Assembly: GCA_009760855.2 (NCBI GenBank)
Contig: WPIO01000015.1
Location: 389,001-453,000, forward strand
Direction: 5' to 3'
Length of the DNA: 64,000 nucleotides
Source: Cristatella mucedo
Taxonomy: Eukaryota > Bryozoa > Phylactolaemata > Cristatellidae
The position numbers and the translations under genes are program-made. Below, piece after piece: positions 54,906 through 64,000 of the stretch. Position 1 is the first letter of the stretch. The number at the start of each line of letters is the position of its first letter. The notes under the pieces are model-generated. The model was not told the origin of the DNA. It ran no database searches and worked only from the letters and a program-made list of their open reading frames with translations.

Positions 54906-57357
54906 TACAGGGACCGCATGCAAATTTCCAAAGTAAAATACGCGTTACGTAAGCAACAGACCTTATTGCAGTCCCTAACAAGTGTTAATTTTTAGTTTAA
55001 TATAGTCCGGAAGTGAGGATAGTTGGTGGATCTTAATTTTCCCAAAGGTTTCTGCATTGCGAACTCAGCATTTGTAGAAGTATCGAAAGCGCTGAGGCTA
55101 CACAAATTCCTCAACAGTTTCGCTCCGGTTGACCCTGTGCCAAAATGATTGCCTACCCTTGAAACCGTTTGAGAAAATACGCCTGCTTTCTGCAACTTGA
55201 GCCTTATATTGTCAGCCTGCAAAAACAAGACAATAGAAATTAATTTTTGACTGAACAGTTGCCCAGGCAGGCTGAGAAATTTTTTAGCTGGCCATAATGT
55301 TTTTGCGAGGTCTTGCCCTATTTGCTAGAAGCCAAGCTACTCCAGACTGAGCGAATGCATGACCATTGAACTGTCGACCGTAAGACTAGGCTAGCTACAG
55401 CCGCTCACTTGAAGGCTTACTCCTTCGTTCAGTGATTACGCCACTTCTTCTGGGAACTTTCTTCTCCTCAGTCGAACTGGATCGCAAGCCTAATCAGTTT
55501 CAAAGCATCGCCCAGAGGTTCTGGACAGTGCACCGCCTTTGGATCTCCATTAAGTATTTTGCAGGCAGATAGTTGGGCAAAGGACAATCGATTCTTAGCA
55601 GCGTTCGCGGCCAGTATGCTCCCAATAGGTGCTTGGCATGGAGTGCATGATAAAGACACATTTTTACCAGTACAGGTATTACCCACGATCGGAAATCATT
55701 TGATTTGATCGGAAATCATTTGATGCACTAAGATTGAACAAATTAAAATATTGTCTTGACATTTCTTTTGCTAGGTTCAAAGGTAACCTCCGTACCTGCA
55801 ATTTGAAGCTACAGATTGCCATTTTTTATTCGGAAAGCTCAATTTGCGTTAGTCCGGTACTTGGTTCATTTCTCAACCCATTGATCCTTCGCTTGAGAAT
55901 AAAGTGCGATCTCGCTCCTGAAAGTTTACTGCATTCTTTACACAGATGTATTACGCATAGCCGTCAAACGTAACCTTCTGAGGTCACACCACATACTCGT
56001 GAGGACATTGATTAGGGCAATGAAAGAGTTTATACATGTCATGCGATACACACCACCGGTCTCCCTCTTGATGGACAGCATGAGTCCCAATACTCTGCCA
56101 CGTCTGGCTGCTGCGATTGTTCGGGCAATGGCTGCTGCTGGTCTTTATTTTCCTTCGTTTCCTTCGCCCACAATTCGTGAAAACATCGCGGCTAACTAGC
56201 TCGCGATAAGATAAGCAAATTTAAATTAGAAACTTCTCATTCGCGATTTGGAAGGATCTAGCTTTGCTTTAATTCTCCTTCTTCTCTCCTCAAGAAATTA
56301 CGTCCTCCTAGGACGTAATGACGGAAAAGTGGATCAAACTCATCCACTCGACCTTCATCCGTGTCGACCTGTAAGCAACATTCGATAAATAGCAGCGACG
56401 TCAAAATCCTCGAAGTAAAAGTGACGTTACTTAGAGACCGACAGGACTTTGATGGAAATTGTTTAGTACTTCTCAATTTCATCCCATCAATTTTCCATTG
56501 ACGTCAGATCTCAACAGCAAGTACTGCACAAATCCTTGAGATTCCTCTCCGGCTGACTTTCGACTCTACATCTACAGAGCCTTTCGTTGGTCTGAACAAT
56601 GCCATTTGTATTCAAATCTTCGCCAACGAGATGCGGCGGCCATGCATTCACCTCAGTAACTTCACCGAGTCAGCTGTGGCATTGTAAAACTCAACACGTA
56701 GTTATTATATCCTGAAAGCCAAGCATTCATTTGAACCAAATCCCAGCACAGTACCTAACTCACACGTAGACGGGACACAGAACCTTACACTCGTCGGACT
56801 GCGATTATTCCACCGTTGTTGACCGCCAACTAATAGGGTGCCAGAGGTTATGACCTCTCGACGCTCACAGTTTTAATTTATAACAGTCCATGCAGCTGAG
56901 TATCTGTTTTGATCGCGTGCGCATTGAGATGACTGCATCTATATGCTCTTCGACTATATTACTGGTGCTTTAATGATATGTAAGCTATCGCTACTGAATA
57001 GTGATTGGTTTCCAATAACAAGCCTTGCAGATTTTAGAGCAGGTGAATATTCCGACCGATTGGTCGCTCCGTAAATTCATGTCATCGTTTCCTACGAAAA
57101 CTTATGCTTTGAAAACTCTAGATTTACTAGCACCACTTCTCACCGATTCGCAGCCCACCGACTACAGCATGATTCTGTGGCTCACCTTAAGGCCTTGTCG
57201 TTCTTCGGCCTACCACTCTGAAATCCTTGACACACAGGCTTCACAACAGATCTCAGCTCCTCTTGACTCAACGATCACCTATTTATCGAATTTCGATGGC
57301 ACTCCCTTTAAATTGTATAACACCTTAAAATGTGACTTAATACCCGAATGACCTCCA
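54906..57357. other. unassigned sequence
   Basis: No family recognised. GATCGGAAATCATTTGATT is tandemly duplicated at 55687-55722. A 108-codon plus frame (57025-57351) and a 74-codon minus frame (56258-56482) have no identifiable motif. Confidence 0.4.
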
Positions 57358-58854
57358 TCATATCCAGACACGATGATAATTGCATAGAAACTTAATTGCT
57401 TCAATCAGCCGTTTCTGGATCTATGTGAATTTTCCTTTTATTTACTTGCTCATGCTCAAATTGTTCATGTTATAACTAATTGGCATGTTTTCTTCCTATA
57501 ATATGCGTTGTTTAAAAGCAACTTGCTGCTCTTTGGGTGCTATGTAATGTCTACTTACTATTATTACTACTTAAGAAAAATGCTGCTGCAGCCACAGAGG
57601 TGACTGAACCATCTGCCAGGTATACGTGCAGACAACACCCCAGTGTAACCTTTAGGAGAGAATAGAACCCACGGTTTTCTTAGCCAGAAGCCAATTTGAA
57701 AGATGTCCACACGACAGTTCTAAAACGTTTCAAACTCTGTACCGTGCATTCGACGGCATGAGGATTGCCGACCATGATCGCATCCAAACAAGTAATTGTC
57801 AACAGCTTGCTTTATTACTTCTCCAGTGGCCATTCAAACTTGAATAGCTACCAGCAACTGCCGAACCAAATCGGTCCAAAATAATCCTACAGACACAGAG
57901 CAAGCACCTTCCAATGTAAACGCCAAAGCTGCGACAGATAGTGACTGCAGCATAGTCCGGTAGCAACAAGCCAGTAGGCTCGCTGGCTGAGTAGCACCCT
58001 TGCAGCTCCGGAGCTCTCAGAGCCCAGAATGGCACAGAAACTACTACTGCCAACAGGTTCCAATAACATTCTGCATAGCCAAACCACCTCTGCCCAAATG
58101 CTTGGAAATCAGCTAAATATCGCGTCCACTGCTGCTGACTCGGCCTCCTTGGCTTCCCTTGACAGAGAGTGCTTTTCGTCTAATACCAGCGGATCGTACG
58201 TCCATTTTGGATACATGCGCTTGTACAAGGTCATCAGCACGGTGTCCTGTGATTTCGGTGAACCATCAAATATACACTTCATGTGGCCATGCGTTCCTAT
58301 AAATTATTAGATCATGTCGATTTCGATTCAAGCTACAATACTTTCAAATTAAAAAACGGCAGCCAACATGGCACCTGCTTATTCAACCACCATCAGAAGC
58401 AATCTCTATGGTGAGGAATAGCTAATCAGTACTAAACTCTTAACAGCTGCAGCGACCTATCGATACAACAGCCACTTCCTGCCACTCCTGCTGCAGGTGC
58501 TTTGCTGTCCTGCACGTAGACCATGCAACCAGCCGGTTGAGCTACGGCAGACAGGGACTGCTGCAGCAGCTCCAAGTAAGCAGCATGCCTTACCCACCAC
58601 ATCTCGGCTAGCAATGGGCTAATGTGGCCGGTTATGGATATCGCCGGCTGCTGTGCCGGATTGCTCCACAACTGCACCGTGATGGCAGGAAGACAATGGC
58701 TAGCCACTGTCGACACTCGCTACGGATGTCTCCCCTTCATGATGGCTGTGTTATCATGCATGAGCAAGTAAATAAAAGGAAAATTCACATAGATCCAGAA
58801 ACGGCTGATTGAAGCAATTAAGTTTCTATGCAATTATCATCGTGTCTGGATATG
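57358..58854. mobile_element. 1.5-kb segment bounded by a perfect 98-bp inverted repeat
   Basis: 57358-57455 and 58757-58854 are exact reverse complements (98 of 98 by eye), starting TCATATCCAGACACG and ending CGTGTCTGGATATGA. The 1.3-kb interior has only short frames and several CTGCTGCAG-type words. It resembles a non-autonomous DNA transposon with long terminal inverted repeats. No clear target-site duplication is seen immediately outside (CCTCCA against CCCTAG), so an inversion duplication or assembly artefact is also possible. Confidence 0.7.
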
Positions 58855-59254
58855 ACCCTAGGCTAGCTGCTCTAGTAATCAACCAGGTAAGAGCATCACC
58901 CTCCACCCCTGACGGGGCTAAGAATTGTACCCTATAAACTAGCAGGCTTCGTTCGACTTAGTGGCAAGGCGCAATTAAAAAGCAACCATGAGCATTTGTC
59001 GAACTATTACTACATGCCACAATGTTGGCCTCAGACGTACGAAGGTCACGAGCCATGGCTAGCTAGGATCTAGAAAAGTAATCATAATTTAGGATGCCGA
59101 AATAAATAACCAACGACATACAATCAAACTGATGCTTCAGTGAGGCTATTCTAAATGTGAGAAGATGATGGAACAAAGAGCTTTAACGGTGAGCGACCCA
59201 TCAGTCACAGTGACAGCAGAGTACATAATTTTGTGCTATTGGATACCTTTGCGC
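58855..59254. other. unassigned sequence
   Basis: Nothing recognisable. Confidence 0.4.
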
Positions 59255-59350
59255 TTGGCCATCCCTTTGCAGCAAATGTAAAACGCCTAGAAAGAGATTG
59301 AGTTCTCTGAGGGCGCTTTATCAAGTGCATTATTACTATTACTATTCTAT
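59255..59350 (+). mobile_element. L2 (family A) tail only
   Basis: CCCTTTGCAGCAAATGTAAA, ACGCCTAGAAAGAGATTGAG, TTCTCTGAGGGCGCTTTATC, AAGTGCATTATTACTATT. Extreme 5' truncation. Confidence 0.88.
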
Positions 59351-61699
59351 AATAATAGATAGGTAAGTTGCTCAAAAACCAGCCACTAATCAATGGTCTT
59401 CTGCGACTACTTGTAGGCATACATAGCTAAGACCGGCAGATCAGCCTGCATCTATTAGCGATGGACAGGTGCGACTATTCACCTTTAGCATGCTAACCAG
59501 CTGTGCATCATGCTCGAGGTAATATCATGCTGCCTGAGTCTAGACAGCTACTTGGCCGCGACAGTCACTCACCTAGTGGCTCAGTAATGTGGCCCCTTCT
59601 GCCCCATTTCGTTTTCAACTCAACAGGTTTAAACCATTCAATGTCATCTAAAATAGAAACAGTCTCATGGATTAGAGCAGCAAATGCCTTGTAGGACACT
59701 CTCTAGTAAGCAACACCAACACCCAAAGCACTCAGTCGACCAAAGCATCTAGCAGTAGCTGATATACCTCCAAAAAGACGCCACTGATCGCTAGAACGAA
59801 TCGCTAAAACGCTGATTGTTGAAACAAATGCATACTTTTTCCCGACTAGGCAATGTGGCCACAGCATCTAGCTGTAAATGATATGGTATACCTCGACAAA
59901 TATGCCATTGATTGAGTTCGCTATAGCTGATCCCTCCTTTTTACTGGCTAGGCAAAGTGAAGCCACAGCTAATTGAATCAATAATACATAGGAAAGCCCA
60001 TGGGCAGGAGGCAACATTGCCGTATGTCGCGCCACGCGTAGTTCTAGAGAAATACAGGAACTTTCTGCTACGGGGAAGAAAATATTGACACTCAGTACAC
60101 AGAACAAGGCACAAAAGTGGCATCTCTTCATTACCAGTCTAGCTAGTTAACCAACATGTAAGAGACTATCCGATTAATCTAGCCTATACATGTACAATCC
60201 TATACTAATTGAATACTCCCGAATGGGGTATAACTAGAAAATAAGTGCTGAATTCCAACTACAGATGCAGTGCTATTTGAGAAAACAATGTGTCCATGAA
60301 TAGGTGATAGGTGTGTCACGGACTCGATCAGATACGATAGGAGAGGTACGACCCAAACCAAACCCGCTAGACCAATCGCTATTCTCAATCGTTTGAGAGC
60401 TCGGTCTAGTATTTTCGAAAGCCACCGACAGGTCTAGCAGAACCAATGCATATAAGTGGCCATCATAATTACCATCTAGGATGTTATAAGTCATGCACAC
60501 AAATAGAGCTTCTCCAGAATGTGTTGCTTGAATCCCTAATAAAAATGAATTACAAATTAATCTTGCCCGTGAGCTGTTTACTAACAATTTCTTGGGCGAT
60601 CTTGCAAAAAAGGCAAGGGAAACTGTGCATTTGTTAGCTGGGCCATTACGTGGTTTGAGTAGCAGTCGAAGGTCGACTTGAAAAAAAATCTGATATACCT
60701 CACTAGAGAGCTCAATCTCTGTCTGGGCAGTTTAAATTTTCTCCCGAAATTGAGTGAAAAGCTTCATCTATATCTAGGCTAGGTTTTCCCACCAGTGCAG
60801 ACAACATAGGGGCTGGTCTAAGGATCTGCACGTGATGAGCTCTTTTTACTGGTCCTGGATCATACGATGAAACCTTAGAAAATTATCTCAGAGAAGGCTG
60901 CAAACTGCGATGTAGTGAAAGCAGCAGGAGCAAGAGGTGCAAGAGAGGCATGGATACCTGCACTTTTGTCAACGAAGGCAAATAACTTTTCTCACCCACG
61001 GCCATTATCCTGGTAGTACATTCAGTCTTGTCTCTCGCTCATCGCTTAGGTAATGGCCGACATAGATTGTTTGCAGACACGATGGTCATTTTATTTCCCT
61101 CATTGGAATTTAGCTTTTCAAAGTTAATTTTGCACTTAAGTATTGCTGCACTTTCGTATGTTCGTAATTAATTTATGGTATAAGACTGGCAAGAACACAG
61201 CTTACAAGAAAAAAGCAAGCCTGTAAGTGCACATGCAGGATCATTCTCAAAACTGCGAGATGGGTGTCAGAGTGACTCTTAACAATTACAACTATAAACA
61301 TTTACAGGCTGCCTCCAAAGATGTAAAACTCTTTGTATGCACTTAAAATATCTGGGGGAAAAGCCGCCATTTAGATGGTGATAAACATGCGCAATTTCAG
61401 CAAGCACAAGCACAGAAAGGACACCACGCAGCCGGAGCAAAGGCTTAGAGGATCGGGTGGGTTTGTGGCTATTGTTTTCAGATGGCAACAAGCCAGGGCT
61501 ATCGTGTTGTCAGTCCGGATTGAGTGCCGAGATTTGGGTTCACAAGAACCGAAGGCACGATCCCTTTAAGGATTCCGGATTCGTTAAAGCTATAGCCAGC
61601 AGCCGACCAGTGTTAGAGGACGGGGTGGTGTGGTAGGAATTAGCCAAGATTAGGAAGTATTTCGAACGAATAGGTCAGAGCAAGAGAATGAATGAACAT
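59351..61699. other. mostly unassigned; weak tandem repeat and L2 tail relic
   Basis: 59747-59975 contains two degenerate units of about 110 bp (GCATCTAGCAGTAGCTGATAT against GCATCTAGCTGTAAATGATAT, then a shared TTTTTCCCGACTAGGC/TTTTTACTGGCTAGGC). At 60685-60760 a worn reverse L2 tail is seen (AGAGAGCTCAATCTCTGTCT). No gene recognised. Confidence 0.45.
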
Positions 61700-62780
61700 C
61701 TTGTCGATGTGATTCCAAGCACAATCTAGGCTTTCACTTCTATGCAGATGACAGACACTCAGTAGTACCTTTGCTTTTATCCCTCCCAGCCATCCAGCAT
61801 CTCGAATTGTCTAAGCTCCCTTGCTGCATGTATTTATGACATCCACAAATGGATGGCAAAAAAACTTTCTCAAATCGTATGAAGATGAAACCGACTTACT
61901 AGTTATTGGCAAACCAAGTGTGACTCCGAAATTAAAAAAGGCTGACACTCAAAACCGGCTCTACAGCATATCTCCCGTTGAATCTTCGCAAAATCAATGT
62001 GTTATGTTTCAAAGTGCCCTTTCATTACACGACCGCACCAGCTCCACAGTGGAGTCGGACTATTTTCAGCAACGCAACGTTGCTGAAATGCAGGCTAGTT
62101 TAGACAGAGATACCACATCTAAATTGGACTGTGCATATGTGGCAATCCAGTCTTGACTTATGTAACTCACTGCTTGCTTGTCTACCGGCCTGTGCACTCA
62201 GGAGCTTGCAGCTGGTGCAAAACTCTGTTGCAGGGCTTGTCTGCCGTGAGCCTCGCAGTTGCCACATCACACCACTTCTCGCCGACCTGCACTGGCTCCC
62301 AGTCAAGCAACGCATCGACTTCAAGGTTCTGTCACTCACTTTTCGGTCCCTTTATTCTTTGGCTCCAGCCTATGTATCATATCTACTCCCCCACCAGGCC
62401 AAGCATTTTACCACTCGCTTTTCGGAATCTAATCGTTTACCAATACCTTGTACAAACCTCAAATCCTTTGGACACCGTGCCTTTAGCTCGTATGCTTCCA
62501 AAGCCTGGAACACACTCCTGACTTGCGTCAGACATCTCCTGACTTGCCTACATTTAAAAAGAAACTAAAAGCACATATTTCTGACAGCATTTAGTGGGTC
62601 CCTGAGATTCTTCCTTTGTACTTATGCATGCTGACACTGTGCATGCTGCCACTAACCATACTTGCATGCTGGCCCTGTGCATCTAAACCCTAACCATGTG
62701 TTTATTGAGCATGCTACCACTAACCACTCGATCGTGCTTCCTTTGAGCAATCGTAAAGCGCCTGGAAAGAAAGATTGCAT
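61700..62780 (+). mobile_element. L2 (family A) 3' fragment
   Basis: Starts in RT at CAAGCACAATCTAGGCTTTC, the F-H-F-Y-A-D-D region with a small insertion. It continues through the post-RT domain (a 145-codon open stretch with H-I-T-P-L-L-A-D-L-H-W-L-P-V-K-Q-R) and the 3' UTR to GCAATCGTAAAGCGCCTGGA. The tail is truncated before the (ATT)n. Several frameshifts. Confidence 0.88.
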
Positions 62781-64000
62781 GTAGGACAAACGAGACTTGT
62801 GGATTTCTTATTGCAGTCACGGTAGCAAAAAACAGCTTGCTGAAGTGTAAGTTGCACAAGAAGCACTGCGAAGCAATAAAAGGAATACTCAATCCGTTGC
62901 AAGCAAGGATGCAATACATGACAATTCAGCAAGAAAAAGAAATATCTCTTGTGAAAACAGCGTTCAATTTATCGGGTTACACGATGCATTTTTTCGTAAG
63001 TTAGTAAGCAACAACTAATTTCGTCGGTATTCAGACAGCAAAGAAAATAGCAATCAGGATAAATAATAGACTGAACAAATTCTCCATGCCAATCTTTTCA
63101 GGTCACGGTATGCTTGCACAAAAGTACAAAAACAGCGAACGATAAGACTAGTGATAGGACAGTGTAAGAAGCCACACAAAAACGAATGCAGCTACCAATA
63201 CTAGCTGCATGACTGACTAGCTGGAGCAAGCTGACACTGTTTAATGTGTCAAGAAATTAGCATACTGCTGTCACGGTCATCGAACAGAATGCTACTAACT
63301 TCATCAATCAGCAATGGCAAATCACAAACGATCGTTTTGGCAAAGTGCTCCTAAAATTCTTTTTTACAGAAGGCCGTGCTTATGGAAAGAGGTCAGCTGA
63401 TGTATTGCATCATAGCAGGCATAGTACGTCGTTGATGGTGAACTCATGACAAGCTGATTCAAACAAAGATTCGCATACAATATTTGGGGTTTGGATGGTG
63501 GAGCGATTTGCCCATTTGCTCATGCTGGAGCTGCTGCAAGCCTAGTTAGCAATCGATGAACGACGATAACTACCTTTTAAGAAGATAACAAGAAACCTAA
63601 AACCTGCTATGAGATACCTGCAGAGGAAACGACCACAAAGCATCTGAATACGTCACCAGTCGATGGCATGCGAAGTAACCTACCACCGAACTAGACGATT
63701 CAATGTACTAAAGGTGACTTTTTTGGGTTGACTGCAATGCAAGTTAATATGTTTAGCCAGAGTGGAGGCTAGCTAAGTGAATCCGCTTATCAACATGCAA
63801 TAGAAAACGAATGCCTCGCATATATTGAAGCATGGCCTTTTAATTTCTTTTACTGTTTCCAGCACATTTGACGGCTACATAACCACTATTGACATTGATA
63901 TTATTGCGGTCATATGGGAGCTATCCTATCCTAAAGAATGATCATTGCGATCCAAAAACAGGCTGTGTTATAATCATTAACTTGCACAATAGCTGGATGG
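62781..64000. other. unassigned sequence
   Basis: No repeat, RNA gene or coding exon recognised on either strand. Confidence 0.4.

Overview
This is nuclear DNA from an animal, not a microbial contig. The sequence shows dispersed 5'-truncated LINEs, tRNA-derived SINEs, hAT-type MITEs, long (GA)n, (CA)n and (TA)n microsatellites, CpG-rich islands in an AT-rich background, and a TATA/CCAAT promoter. The species cannot be named from the sequence. Two elements match my recollection of the SPIN hAT family, which is best known from tetrapods and a few invertebrates. A jawless or other non-mammalian vertebrate is a reasonable guess, but it is inference only.

Layout. 1-6.8 kb is mostly unassigned sequence with old L2-type LINE remnants and a small CG-rich patch at 3.4-4.1 kb. 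6.8-12.5 kb is a strongly GC/CpG-rich domain. It holds the best protein-coding candidate, a compact 111-codon ORF at 7515-7850 with a canonical BH3 motif and a hydrophobic C-terminal helix (BH3-only apoptosis inducer, Noxa/Bim-like). A CCAAT box, TATA-like box and short uORF lie upstream, and the 3' end runs into a hairpin-bearing tandem repeat. The same domain has two long GA-rich microsatellites and an intact 191-bp SPIN-like MITE with an 8-bp target-site duplication.

12.9-46 kb is AT-rich and dominated by two L2-like LINE families. 'Family A' has the 3' end GTAAAGCGCC...TTATCAAGTGCATT(ATT)n; 'family B' ends in TGTGGAGTTACAG...ATTACATT. Two tRNA-derived SINE families are also present. A non-coding repeat of about 1.7-2.8 kb occurs three times in direct orientation (13.5-16.3, 20.8-26.3, 32.3-34.5 kb). 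Each copy carries, on the minus strand, a 33-nt exon-like block with splice-like borders. Similar short exon-like blocks occur at 39.4, 42.7, 43.0 and 44.3 kb, so this stretch may be introns of a minus-strand gene built from micro-exons. That is speculative.

46.4-51 kb contains the most complete L2 element (endonuclease, RT, 3' UTR and (ATT)n tail, all broken by stops and frameshifts), between two arms of an inverted repeat. 51-64 kb has more L2 fragments, a SPIN internal fragment at 53.4 kb, TA and CA microsatellites, and a perfect 98-bp inverted repeat bounding a 1.5-kb segment at 57.36-58.85 kb. Most long open frames here are LINE relics or read-through of simple repeats and do not represent host genes.
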